From Gracilariopsis chorda (taxonomy: Eukaryota > Rhodophyta > Florideophyceae > Gracilariales > Gracilariaceae): 64,000 bases of DNA. Positions 42,331 through 52,636 of this stretch are shown here, piece after piece (the stretch's first letter is position 1; each line of letters opens with the position of its first letter). The DNA is taken from positions 1-64,000 of the forward strand of contig NBIV01000314.1 of NCBI GenBank assembly GCA_003194525.1, written 5' to 3'. The notes beneath the pieces are model-generated. The model searched no databases, was not told the origin of the DNA, and worked only from the letters and a program-made list of their open reading frames with translations. The position numbers and the translations under genes were made by a program.

Positions 42331-43353
42331 TTAACCCGTAGTGACAAGAGATTTTCTAAAGTTCTCAAACCACAGAGCGAAAAGTCTCGTTCTCGTGATA
42401 ATGAACCTTTTGAGGGCATCCCATTTGCTGAGAGCAGAGATGTCGAACAGTTTCTCTTGAACCACCACACTAGAAAGGTCACCAAGGTATTCTTTGGCAC
42501 AAAGGCGAAGCGCTGTATCCAGTGGGTCCGGCAGATTCCATGCCCATTTGGAAACGTTTTCTTCTACTGTGGTGACGTTCTTCTCCTCCACAAACTGTTT
42601 GGAACAATCTTTGTGTTGGAAGCCCATGGAGCATTGTGCGATATCGGTGAAGACTACACTGATATAGTCGAGTCGAATGTAAGGCAAGATCATAACCTCA
42701 ACGTTGGGAAACCCGAGGAATTGGGCGAAACAATCCCAAGCCCTGGTCACAAGCTGCACACCATACCCGACTCTCTGACTCTGGGTCATGTCCGACAAAC
42801 TCACTTTTGAGAACTTCTTAGCTGCCATGCCCATTTTCCTCTTCCTACCACTTCCTTTCTTATCCACGGCAATCTGTTGCACCATAGACAACCTAATGAC
42901 CATTTCAAAGTCGGTGCAAGGATCAGTGTGGAAAGCGGAAGTTTTCTTGGTTGCTCCCAGAACACGGGACTTGCAAAAGACAGATAGAAACACGTTACGG
43001 GGAATTCCTTTAAGCCCTTCCCTTTTACAATAAACCTTCCAAAAGTCCCTTACACGCCTGTCTTCTTCACGGTCCTTTACGTCCACCACTCTTGCCATAA
43101 GATAGAGTTGACGTGTAGGGCCTCTGAGAGACATGTTACGGAGCTTGGAGTCCGAATACGAGATGTAATCCGGTCCGATGAGAGTGAGAAACATTTTCTT
43201 GGCAGAGTCATGAACGTTGCGAACTTGTACCGCGAACTCCACAAAGTCGGTGTGCTTCAAACTTCTTGGCTCATCCACATTTTGCCTCGTCGCTGCGTAG
43301 TCATCTCGAACTGCAAGATAAGCATCAATAAGCTCTTCTCCGGTTCCGTGCAT
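42331..43353 (-). CDS. Conserved 340-residue protein of the large element, copy 2
   Basis: This open frame runs from MHGTGEELIDAYLAVRD to a stop, without the interruption seen in copy 1. It ends FALWFENFRKSLVTTG. About 95% of residues agree with copy 1 by eye. Composition is that of a globular protein with a basic loop (GSGRKRKMGMAAKKF). No family is recognised. It starts about 45 bp from the palindrome at 43399-43546 and is probably driven from there. Confidence 0.55.
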   Translation of the reverse strand: MHGTGEELIDAYLAVRDDYAATRQNVDEPRSLKHTDFVEFAVQVRNVHDSAKKMFLTLIGPDYISYSDSKLRNMSLRGPTRQLYLMARVVDVKDREEDRRVRDFWKVYCKREGLKGIPRNVFLSVFCKSRVLGATKKTSAFHTDPCTDFEMVIRLSMVQQIAVDKKGSGRKRKMGMAAKKFSKVSLSDMTQSQRVGYGVQLVTRAWDCFAQFLGFPNVEVMILPYIRLDYISVVFTDIAQCSMGFQHKDCSKQFVEEKNVTTVEENVSKWAWNLPDPLDTALRLCAKEYLGDLSSVVVQEKLFDISALSKWDALKRFIITRTRLFALWFENFRKSLVTTG

Positions 43354-43398
43354 CTTGAATGAAGCCGTTTCCTTCGGATTATGTTTCTCTTCGTTTTG

Positions 43399-43546
43399 GG
43401 TCGAGGTCCGTGGTCCGAGGTGTCATGGTGCTCCATCGCGAACACGATGGAGCGCCAGGCATGAATTTTAGTTAAAATTTCGCGTCCTGCCGCTCCATCG
43501 TGTTCGCGATGGAGCACCACGACACCTCGGACCATGGTCTTCGACC
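43399..43546. promoter_or_regulatory. 148-bp nested palindrome, copy 2
   Basis: The same structure as at 24903-25050, in inverted orientation: long arms with an internal GCTCCATCGCGAAC hairpin and an AT-rich centre. Total length is conserved. The base changes between copies leave the arms mostly paired. Confidence 0.85.
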
Positions 43547-43717
43547 AAAACATTATCAAATTCTTTTTTAAAAGCAAGTAAATGGGAGGGGAACTGCAGG
43601 GATGCTACGTTGACGACAATGGATGTCATGAAAACGATATATAGTGCTTACGTCCATCTCTTTGGAACCAAGCATACGTGATCACGGGAGCATTCGACGT
43701 CAGCGGGTGCCAAGAAA

Positions 43718-44745
43718 ATGCAAGCGCGACCTTTGAAGTACTCAGCCATGGATTCCACTGGGATTAAGATAAACGCACCATCACGGAAACGGACTCCGAA
43801 GAAGCCTGTTTCGCTGAAGAGACGTGTTATCGACATGCCGATGACGCGAGGAAAATCGAAGAGCCGGGGCGCCACCCGAACTGCCAGCCACCCTGAGCCA
43901 TCAATTGGGGGCAATACGGGTCAGGTGCTTAAGGACGATGCGGAGGTCAATCTGTTCGTACGACTTGGGAGTAGTGATGCGAAGGTGAAGGTAGGAGAAG
44001 CGAAATTGCGCGGTGTGGGGGTTGCTGGGGGGCCGGCGACGAGACTCTGTCGTTCACTACACAACCATCCCCTGTACTCTACGCAAAGACCTAGAGAGGA
44101 CTTGGTGGTTATCTTTAAGACAAATATTTCGTTACACTAAGATGAGAAGTACCCTTATGTTTTTGGGGGTCCCGAGGAACCGCCGGCAACTTTGAGGGGG
44201 AGGTTTCAGCAGGTTTATATGCATGGGACACTGCGATGATGAGTGTCAAAATTGAAGGCGGAGAGGGGAATGAGCCGGTTCCACCACAGTCAGGAGCAAA
44301 TGTGAAGACTGTCCACAGAAGTACAGCTTCCAGGACCACTACAAAACAAGTCAAGCGCCTTCCCGCTGTTGTTGGTACACCATCAAGCATTTTGGTGACC
44401 AAAGCGCCGGTGAAGAGCCTTGAGAGCGGTGGAGAGGCTTCGGTGAAAACCCGTCAGAGCGGTGGAGGAACATCAGGTGCTCTCACGGGCGGCTCTGGAA
44501 ACCGAGGAGGCCCTGAAGTCGGAGCAAGCTCCGATGATGACGTCATTGAGGTGCCTGTACTCTCCAGGAACGATCTTGATCCGGAGGGGAGGGTTTTATA
44601 TGATGACGGTGATGCTGTTCCTTCGGAAGAGGTGGATAACAGTTTGGGGGTCTTAGACATCAATCGAGATGATTATCACCAGCACAATTGCGTAATCGAT
44701 ATCTACAACATTCGATATCCGAAGAACATGGTTCGTGATGTTTAG
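43718..44745 (+). pseudogene. Truncated ParB-like-region protein, copy 2
   Basis: This corresponds to the start of the frame at 23465-24706, with the same basic N-terminus (KRTPKKPVSLKRRVIDM) and Ser/Gly-rich linker. It stops where the 4.2-kb internal deletion begins, just after NCVIDIYNIRYPKNMV, so the possible ParB-like end is missing. Confidence 0.6.
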
Positions 44746-44933
44746 CAGTGCCGTTGAGGCTGTTAGGACGACAGAATGGGTGGTATTGGAATCTGATGCG
44801 CGGTGCATCGGGTTTGTGAGAACGGAGAGAGCTGCCCAGATGAGTTCCTGAGGATGAGTTGGAAGTCAAGCTAGGGCATTATGAAGTTTGAAATTCAAAG
44901 ATGGAAATAAAAATGTTAGTTTTCGTTGGGTGC

Positions 44934-44974
44934 TCGAAATGGCGCTGGCTGCCCAGTGGCCAGCGCCATTTCGA
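44934..44974. repeat. Subterminal hairpin of the large element, copy 2
   Basis: TCGAAATGGCGCTGG and its exact complement CCAGCGCCATTTCGA flank an 11-base loop. It is the counterpart of 19285-19325 in copy 1 and pairs more perfectly. Confidence 0.7.
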
Positions 44975-45209
44975 GATCTGTATCTAGCTTTTAGTGGAGA
45001 ATGAACTTGCTCCAAACTTGAAACTAGCGATGCGCAGTGCAGGTGAGGCAAGGCTCCGTAAGATATGGAAGTGTGAATTCCAAAAAAAAAATTTTTAACT
45101 TGGCAAGCGCCAGACACTAGCAGAATCTATCATTTTCGTAGTATTTTTGAGCTTTTGCCTAAGAAACTTGCGATCTAGCACCTCTATCTAGCATTCCGAG
45201 AACACCGAC

Positions 45210-46140
45210 GTATCTGTGTGAACTTTTTCTTCGTCCGGAACATCAGCACGAGCGTAATCGAAGCCAAGTATGACTCTCTTCCAGGCAATTTTCATCTTCA
45301 CCTGCTGATTGCCGAGGTCAAGACAAGCCTGAAGGGTCTCAAGAGTGGAAAAATCGACTATAAAATCAAACGGAGGACCATCGATAACGAGAAGGTCTAA
45401 CGTTATAGACATTCCTCCAAACGAGATAGGCATATCATGAAGTATACCCTTGCATACGGCACTCTGTCCGTTAGCTACAGTTAACTTCTTCGACGTATCC
45501 TTCGATTCCAATGACAACTATTCACAAAGCTTGGTAGAAATGAGATTGGGCACTGCTCCAGAATCTAGTAATGCTTCGGTTTCAGTTCCATATATCGTCA
45601 CAGACACTGCCTTTAGACGTCTAGTCTGCTTCCCAACTAGACCTACAAATGAACGTTGGACGGTACTTCGACGACTAATAAGCTTACGAATCTCCTTCTT
45701 AGCATCATCAGCGTCTCCGCAAATCAGTTATCCAAATAATACTCCGGATGATGCATTTGCCAGCTCTGCCAGGACGTTGCACTTGCTTGCATGATCCTAT
45801 ATACTCGTTTTCTTAGCCCTTCTTGGTTTTTGTTTCCGTGGTTTATGCTCATGAACCTTCGCTTGACGGATTCTTCTTTCTGGACGGGATGGGTTAAGCA
45901 AAAGTGGGATGGGCGCTCTGCCATCCGAACGGGGTTGCTTAGGAAGAGCTTCACATTCTGCATTTCTCTTAGCCGTAGCAACTACCTCCGTATTCTCAAA
46001 GTTCTCGGTCACGATCGATACATGGTCAGATCTTTTCTGAGCACCGGATGAAGGTTCTTTTTCCTCTTCTTTGGTTGGCCACACTTTTCTAGTATCCTCC
46101 GGCCTGATTCGTCTCCAGCAGGTGATCTCAGAGTGTCCGA
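45210..46140 (-). mobile_element. Ty3/Gypsy element B: protease and Gag tail
   Basis: On the minus strand a protease region carries ALLDSGAVPNLIST, the retropepsin active-site form, followed by a flap-like segment (45188-45517 part). Upstream lies a Gag tail with KIGHSEITCWRR, the second half of a zinc knuckle, near 46120. The reading is cut at about 46140, where element C begins head to head. Copy 2 of the large element separates this from the RT at 35808. Old and broken. Confidence 0.7.
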
Positions 46141-47557
46141 TCTTTCCATCATACTCATTACTGATCATGAGGCCTTGCAGTACGCATTTAGAAAACGGGA
46201 TATCCACGGAAGACCTGCAAGATGGTTGAATTTTCTTTGGGATTATGATTTTGAGATAAAGTACAGGCCAGGAGCAAATAATCGTGTTGCAGAATACTTG
46301 TCGCGCATAGAAGTAGCTGCTGATCAAAACACAGATGAAACTGCACTGGCAGTGTGTTCGGAAGAACCGATACTTGAAGACTTAGAACAGTTTACTCTTG
46401 ATACAGGGAACTACATCTTGGTATTGACAATGACAGCCAAAGATCCTTGTGCACGTTGCAAGATCAAGAGGAACGCTAAGAATTATATGGTATCGAACGA
46501 AAGACTATTTCGAAGGACAAAGAACGGGCTCTTGGTGATATCTGGGATAGGAAAGCGACTGCCGATCGTCAGGAGTTTTCATGATGATATTGGACACTGG
46601 GACTTTGATAGTACCAAAAATTTTGTTTTAGAAAGGTACTGGTGTCCGGGAGTATATAAAAATGCTGCGGAGTATGTGAACAGTTGTGATGGGTGCCAGT
46701 CTGCAAAGAATGTTCCAATGTATCGAACTACGCTCCGATACCCCTTGACGGGCTTATTTCATACGTTTTCTATTGATATTGCGAGGCCTCTGCCCACGGC
46801 AGTCCGGAAGAATCGATTCACGTTGGTGGGAGTAGAACATGTAACAGTTTGGCAGATTGCGGAAGCCACACCGACATCCACTGCCAAGGATGTGGTTGAA
46901 TTTCTTAAGGAAGAGATCGTGGCCCCATTCGGCCCACCTCGCGTTGTGATCTATGATACTGGTACTACTTTTACTGCAAATGCTCTGTTAGAATTAAACA
47001 AACGCCACGGCATCACTTGGAAGACGGTGATGGCATATGCACCAATGCCGAATGGCAGAGCCGAACGAATGATTGGCATTCTAAAGAAGTCTATGACGAA
47101 GAACATCTTAGAATGCCCGGAGCCTTGGGACGAAGTTCTACAGAAAGTACTGTATGGATACAGGCGCTGTCATCTGAGGAATGGACCTTCTCCATTTGAA
47201 TTTCCGTATGGTGTTCCCCCACGTATGTCGCAAGATGACCCGTCTGCTCTCGTCATCCACGGTGGTGACTTACATCGTGGGATGGAACTAGAATCTGGCT
47301 TACGTCAAAGAGCCGCACGAGCATGGATACACACGAGACCTCAACGAACTACTGAAGATAATGAGTTTCAAGTGGGGAATGTAGTGCTAGTGGCTCGAGG
47401 AGTAAGTATGAACAAAGCAAAGAAATGGCCCCCGTTTACGTCCAAATTCTATGGTCTTTGCACGATCATTAGGGCTAAGCATCCGGCATATGTTCTTACT
47501 TCAAAGCATGGAAGAGTAAGCAGGAATCCTATTCATGCCAGACGCCTCGTGCTCTAA
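46141..47557 (+). mobile_element. Ty3/Gypsy element C fragment: RNase H end and integrase
   Basis: This open frame of 474 codons has an RNase H end (ITDHEALQYAFRKRDIHGR, RVAEYLSRI), an integrase zinc region (HDDIGHW, VNSCDGCQSAK) and a core with TFSIDIARPLP, IYDTGTTFTANALLE and APMPNGRAERMIG. A C-terminal GPY/F-like strand module follows (VGNVVLVARGVS). It lacks all upstream parts and any LTR that I can find. It is the same clade as element B. Confidence 0.85.
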
Positions 47558-47700
47558 AATTCCAGAATATCATGTACAAGGGATTAAACCTTAGATTAGC
47601 AAATTATTGTTTGTATATTCAGAAACCAAAAATATGCTTTTAGGCAGTTTATGCGAGGTGATGCATAATGAGAGAACAGTAAGACCTAACGGTGGAAAGT
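47558..47700. other. Short gap after element C
   Basis: 143 bp without gene, LTR or repeat that I can identify. Confidence 0.5.
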
Positions 47701-48654
47701 CTAGTCAATAACGATGAAGTACGTCTCATCCGCCCTAGCATGACGCTTAAGACGCTTAGTGTGGTTATCCTTACGATGACGTAGACGTTCAGAGGAACCA
47801 TGGGGAGTCAAGACCAGTTGCCAGATCTCGGTCACTTCAAGGAACTCAGAACCACTACCAACGCATCTCTGCAGGTAATGCGGGCAAAGTACCAATCTGT
47901 ATGGCTCCATACAGTCAAGTATATGACCATGATCAGTATCGATTACAAAAGTGTGGTAGACGCCTCCAGTTCCATGCATGGTAAGACGATAGACACCAGG
48001 AGGGAGGTAAACAACATCTGTGAGACGAATCGAGTGACCATGTCCATGAACTCTTTGAAGGTTTGCATCACTCTGAGAAACATGTTTTTGTAGATCAAGG
48101 AGATCTCGAATCAGGGGTGCAGGGATACTATACTGCTCAACAGCATTCTGATAGCCTCGGAAACGTTCCCAGTAGTCATGGTAAATAGAAGCGGGTAGAG
48201 TATGCAGCCCATTGCATAACGCTACAGGGAGACATAAGCAAGTCTCGTCCCGGATGCGAGTGGGCTGGACGTGAGGTAGCTCGTAATCCCTAAGGCTGGG
48301 ATTGGGTTCTCGAGAACGGCCAGTAGATATTCGTAGATAGAGTTCTGGGTTCTTGAATCACCACTCATCCACCTCGGAAATTGCCATGATTCGATTATGC
48401 ATGCCAAACCTAAACTTTCCAGATTCGGTCACGGAATGGAACATCGATGTGTTGGAAGGGGTACCGAATATGTGAAGGGTATACAGATCAATGGCATGTT
48501 CGCGCTGAGTAGCTTCGTCCAAGCCATAGTAGTATCCATGTTTGAATGCTATTTTCTCAATTACCCAAGAGTACCCCTCAAGCGTGCCGTAATCGACGTT
48601 GTCCTTCAAGGGGGGTGTCAGCCCCAAATGGTAAAGATCATTGAAAGAAAGTTC
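47701..48654 (-). pseudogene. C-terminal part of a hAT-split gene; possible papain-like fold
   Basis: The frame runs from the hAT insertion at 48662 down to a TAG at 47701, with one TGA at 48360-48358. The last 150 residues hold ETCLCLPVALCNGL, then GVYHTFVIDTDHGHILDCMEP. A Cys in a helix-start context, then a His in a strand and an Asp after it, is the order of papain-like cysteine peptidase folds. The match is by pattern, and both the catalytic reading and the family are uncertain. The N-terminal part of the same gene lies at 52206-52488, on the far side of the hAT element. Confidence 0.5.
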
Positions 48655-48662
48655 CTCCCATG
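48655..48662. repeat. hAT target site duplication CTCCCATG, left
   Basis: CTCCCATG directly precedes the element and is repeated at 52198-52205. Eight bases is the usual hAT target duplication length. Confidence 0.95.
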
Positions 48663-48921
48663 TATAGAAACATTTAAAACGTTCGAAACTTTGTTCCAAC
48701 GTTTCAAACGATTTAAAAATGTTTAAAACGTTTCGTACTCGTTTTCAAAACGTTCAATACACAAACTCGATTTGAATTTGAAGGTCAAAGCGATCAGAGC
48801 AAATGCATCTCTGTGTGTGGCACAGTAGTCCGCAGTTTCTTTGTTCTAGTCTCAATAAGACGTTGTAAGGAAATATTTCCCATCCCAATATTGGCTGCTC
48901 TGATACACTGTTCATCATATC

Positions 48922-50989
48922 ATGGGACGTCCTAAAGGTAATCGCTGGGCGTTTTTTGACAAATTCCATGCCCAAAATGGAATGAAAACAGCACCAGCAA
49001 AATTCAATCACTGTCACAAGAGCCTTCCGGCATCTTCCATTAGCATGGACACTCACATAAGAAATTGCTCGGATATCAAAAGATCCATTGGTGCACTTAT
49101 AGATCACGACGAAGTTACCCTGCCCAATTCTTTAACCACTGCCATTCGTGGTCCAAGCCCAATTCTTTAACCACTGCCAATCGTGGTCCAAGTTGTCAGT
49201 CTTCAAATTTATCATTGCAATTTATGGTACAAAATGTGCTCTCTTCAACAAGAAGGGCACATGTAGATCTGCTTTTTGCAAAAGCTCTTCATGAAACTGG
49301 CACATCGTTTCGAACATTTGAGCATCAGTCTTGGTTTAATTTTTTTCAGTCACTAGCTCCACATTGAAAACTTCCTTCTCCCGTAAGAATAAGTGAAGAA
49401 CTTTTAGAAAAAGTATACAAGGAAACAATGGATCTATGTATTGATCGCATTCGAAACTCTGGTGGTGGTGTTCTGGGGATTGATGGCGCTACAAACAGGC
49501 TTTCTAAATCAACCAGCAATGTTATAATTCATTTAACGTAGCCAATATTCATCGAGTACATGAAAAGTGATTTGAAAAATGAATGTGCAATCGTTCTCAC
49601 AGAAAGGGTAAAGAATTGTGTTTTAAGAATGGACAAATTGGTAGGCTCTCCGTCTTGCTTTTCATTCATATCCGACTCTTGCAATGCGATGAGGTTATTG
49701 AGAAAAACTCTAGTGAAGCAAAAGATCGTCCAGTGGAAATACGGGTGTGCTACGCATTGTTTGGACAACTTTAGTATGGACATTGGAAAGATGGGGGTCA
49801 TTTCCAAAACTGTCAAAGAAACTTTGTATGTGTCGAAGACTGTTAAAAGTTTTGGGCTTGCAAGAAAGGATTTCGACTCGATCTGCTTGGAAAAACTACA
49901 TCGTACTCATTCCATGCTCCTATTCTCTCCAACGAGGTGGAATCCTATCAATATCATGTTGGCTCGTCTACTTAAGGTACAGTCGGTGTTGACCTACATT
50001 CCTTTCGTTCTTGTGAATGAACGAACAGCACGCATTGATCCTTAGTTTGAACTGCCTTCTGCTCTGACATCCTTGATATCCATCCCAGCCTTCTGGACTC
50101 GTGTAAGGGAAGTGCACGATGTTCTCCATCCCATTGCGACGTTTATTGGTCTCTTAGAAAGCGATTCCGCAACCATGGCTGATGCTTATGCGTCCTTCGT
50201 GGCTACGTTATTGACAATGCGTGCATCTTCTTTCCTCAACGCTGCGCAAGAACAGATGCTGAAACCTCCACTCTATTGCCGTTGGGATTGCGTGTACAAA
50301 CCTGTTCACGCGTTAGCATTTCATTGTGATCCATACTACAATGATTTTCGAACACATATATCCCTCCACTTTGGCACATCATCGTTAGAGCTCAACAAAA
50401 GAGCAGTTACTGAGCAATGTCATTCTGCTTTAGAAACATTGACGAAGGATGAATGTCATTTCCAGTCCCCCCGGGCGAATATCTTGAGCTTAGCGTGAAT
50501 CCCTGTGCGCTTCTGAATCATTTGAAATAGTTCCAACCACGCTACATTTGGGGTCAAATTCGGGAGAAGCTTCCGCACTTGGCTGCGGCTTTGGAGAAAG
50601 TCTATCGGTCCCCGGCGTCAACTGCTGCTGTAGAACGCAATCACAAAACTGGGAAGCGAGTGCTCTCAGCACAGCGGTGTTGAATGGCGGACCTCTCGTT
50701 GGAACGCCAAGTTGCAGTAGCCTACAATTCAACAGTGCTACGCCGTACTTTGACCCATAAGCGAAGTGAAGCATTTAAAAAACTCATGGCGCCAGTACTT
50801 GAACTCAATAGGGAAAAAGTGGAGGCAATTAGTGACGAAGCTGAAACTGTTGCAGTCGAAGAAGATGGATGGGATGACGAACAAGTCCTCATGGAAATCT
50901 ATTTGTCACAGATTGGAACACTAGATGTGATAGCTAATAGCGTCGTTTTGATAGTTCTGAATAGGTTCTCTTTAAATGCTGCAAAGTAA
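48922..50989 (+). pseudogene. hAT transposase, decayed
   Basis: N-terminal BED-type finger: KGNRWAFFDKF, then AKFNHCHKSL and MDTHIRNC, with Phe where the first Cys is expected. The core has GGGVLGIDGATNRL (first catalytic Asp), SFISDSCNAMRLL (second), the C-x-x-H segment CATHCLDNF and the TRWNPINIMLARLLK block. The C-terminal dimerisation domain is at 50540-50740 (WGQIREKLPHLAAALEKVY). The reading changes frame and carries stops, for example after 49168 and at 50043-50045, about five breaks in all. A 35-bp duplication at 49123-49192 is one of them. Confidence 0.85.
49123..49192. repeat. 35-bp tandem duplication in the hAT transposase
   Basis: CCCAATTCTTTAACCACTGC begins both units, 49123-49157 and 49158-49192, with one base different. 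It adds 35 bp to the N-terminal region of the transposase and so shifts the frame. A later replication-slippage event within the element. Confidence 0.9.
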
Positions 50990-51049
50990 CAGCCTAATCT
51001 AACGCAAGTCTCGTGACTGACATAGTCGCAGCATCTATAAGATGTTCTA

Positions 51050-52060
51050 CTCTGCGGCTCGCTGCGATAAACGCACCACCGCGCAGTGCGAAGCGCACGC
51101 AGGACGCGTTAGAAGACGGGTCTTCTAACTTGGCATGCCAGCAAACGATAACCAACTCGAAAACGACGGACGTGGCTCAAGGGGGGATTTCTGAGGCGCC
51201 GACGGGCACTAACGTGGCGGAGGCGGCACGCACAAGCTCGGCAGTGGTGGAAAGGCAGACACGGTGGCGGAGAAATGCAACTTGGTGAGTATTCGTGCCT
51301 GCGCAGTGCGTGCAGGAGCCGCGACCCGCTCGCGGGGCGTCCAAAGGCAGAATTGAACGCGTGCATGCAGAATGAGAGCAGAAACGGTAGCACGAAGGAC
51401 CGGCGACCTATCGTCGGCTGGCGCAGACGCAGCGGCGGCACACGCAGGCGCTACGGCGGAGGAGCGGACAAGACTGCAGCTGTCGCAGGCGCGACGACGA
51501 CATAAGCAAACGTGGCGGCCGCAGGCGTGTCGGCTACAGAATCAGATAAAATGGCGGCGTGTGCAAGCGCGGCAGTGGCAGAATCAGATGCGACAGCGAC
51601 GGCAACAGGTGCCTTGGCGGCAAAGGCAGATGCAGAAACCGCGAGGGCAAGCGCAGCAGGTGATGGCGTGCCGACTGTAGGCGCAGGCTCAGCGGCGGTA
51701 GCGAGAACAAACCCGGCGTTGGTTGCATGTGAAGATGCAGCGGCGTGCGGTAGGGTGCGGAAGAAGAGCTTTGGCGGCGACCACAGGTGCAGCGACCGTT
51801 GGCAACGTCTGCATGCGTGGCAAAAAGCGCCAGCAAACGTTACAATGGCAGCGACGGTGGCGGGGAGGCGTTGCGACCCGCCGCCGGCGCGCAAGCGCGA
51901 AGGTGCGGATTGCCGCCAGCGCGCGCAGACGCGGCGCTGGCGGTTACGTGTAGATGCTGCGATGGCAATGGCGGTGGCGGCGGCGCGCAAGAGTATCGCT
52001 TCGTTTTTGCTGGCGTTGCGGCACAAGATACCTTGTAGCCATGTTTTGGTGGTTCGCACT
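51050..52060. other. GC-rich segment inside the hAT element
   Basis: About 1 kb of GC-rich sequence built from GCGGC, GGCGG and GCAGGCG words lies between the transposase end and the right terminus. Several frames are open on both strands and give Ala/Arg-rich products, which is what such composition yields by chance. It contrasts sharply with the AT-rich hAT flanks. It may be captured host DNA, an expanded GCN repeat or a separate insertion. I saw no termini. Confidence 0.55.
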
Positions 52061-52197
52061 GATTTGAGATAGCCTTACAGTTCAACATCTGAACTGTAAT
52101 TTTGGAACTTGTTTTGAACTCCTTCTCGTTTCGAATACGTTTAAAGTTTGTTGTAAACGTTCTATTTTATTCAAAACATTTTTCGAATGTTTCTATA

Positions 52198-52205
52198 CTC
52201 CCATG
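52198..52205. repeat. hAT target site duplication CTCCCATG, right
   Basis: Identical to 48655-48662. Confidence 0.95.
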
Positions 52206-52488
52206 GGCAGTCCTCCAGGAACATAAAAATATGCAGACCTAGAAGTTGCCAGAACTCTTCTCTCGTGAACTGACCTTCATCGCCGCTGGAACAACGTATA
52301 ACAAAATGAAGCAGCCCTACCCGCCCGTCCAGGATCCTAACCTTCTCCACATCACAACGTCGAGAGAATTTCAAGAGAAGATTATGTCTGGGATTGAATG
52401 GAATAATTTTTATAAATTTCGTTCCAATTTAATGATGTGGAGGGGCTTCGCATACCATTTTCTTAGCGGTGCGCTTCGTACGAGCCAT
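52206..52488 (-). pseudogene. N-terminal part of a hAT-split gene, with a histone-H3-tail-like start
   Basis: The ATG at 52488 begins MARTKRTAKKMVCEAPPHH, followed by a TAA at 52431-52429. The same frame then continues (GTKFIKIIPFN ... LKFSRRCDVEKVRILDGRVG, QFTREEFWQLLGLHIFMFL) into the duplicated site and resumes beyond the hAT element at 48654. The first ten residues match the histone H3 tail (MARTKQTARK) at eight positions, and T22 and K23 also agree without gaps. Nothing after that resembles the histone fold. Two stops (TAA here, TGA at 48360) and the hAT insertion have disabled the gene. The piggyBac element begins about 150 bp upstream, where the promoter would lie. Confidence 0.55.
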
Positions 52489-52636
52489 TTTGGTTCTCTT
52501 GGTTACTTTACTACTTCAAGCCAGCTTGTATTAAGAGTATACTAAGGGACTTAAACCCAACTTTAGTACGTCTCAATTACTGCAAATGTGAGTTACAGTG
52601 GGCTTACAGTAACCTTGATTTACAAAGATAAGCTAA

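Larger units (their letters stand above)
35973..45209. mobile_element. Large unclassified mobile element, copy 2 (9.2 kb), inverted and internally deleted
   Basis: It has the same ends as copy 1 in the opposite orientation, with inverted termini (GTCGGTCTTCTCGTTATGCTAG-like and its partner) that here pair further out than in copy 1. It lacks the part that corresponds to about 19520-23706 of copy 1, i.e. the dioxygenase region, the middle region, the Gly-rich gene and the ParB-like end. It is inserted in the protease to RT interval of element B. The methyltransferase and the 340-residue gene are open over longer stretches than in copy 1. A few breaks remain. Confidence 0.8.
48663..52197 (+). 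mobile_element. hAT DNA transposon, 3.5 kb, with both ends and target duplication
   Basis: It begins TATAGAAACATT and ends AATGTTTCTATA, a perfect 12-bp terminal inverted repeat, flanked by CTCCCATG on both sides. The subterminal regions are rich in AAACGTT-like motifs in both orientations. Inside are a decayed plus-strand hAT transposase (48922-50989) and a roughly 1-kb GC-rich segment (51050-52060) that does not belong to the transposase. The insertion splits a minus-strand gene. The intact duplication suggests a moderately young insertion; the transposase is nonetheless broken, so it may have been mobilised in trans or decayed afterwards. Confidence 0.95.

Noticed and set aside
19053-45209. 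Polinton or giant-virus origin of the large element
   Set aside because: I found no capsid, packaging ATPase, protein-primed polymerase or integrase gene. The gene set alone does not settle it, so the element is left unclassified.
51109-52072. Several Ala/Arg-rich open frames on both strands in the GC-rich segment
   Set aside because: GC-rich repeated DNA lacks stop codons, so such frames arise by chance. No domain is visible.
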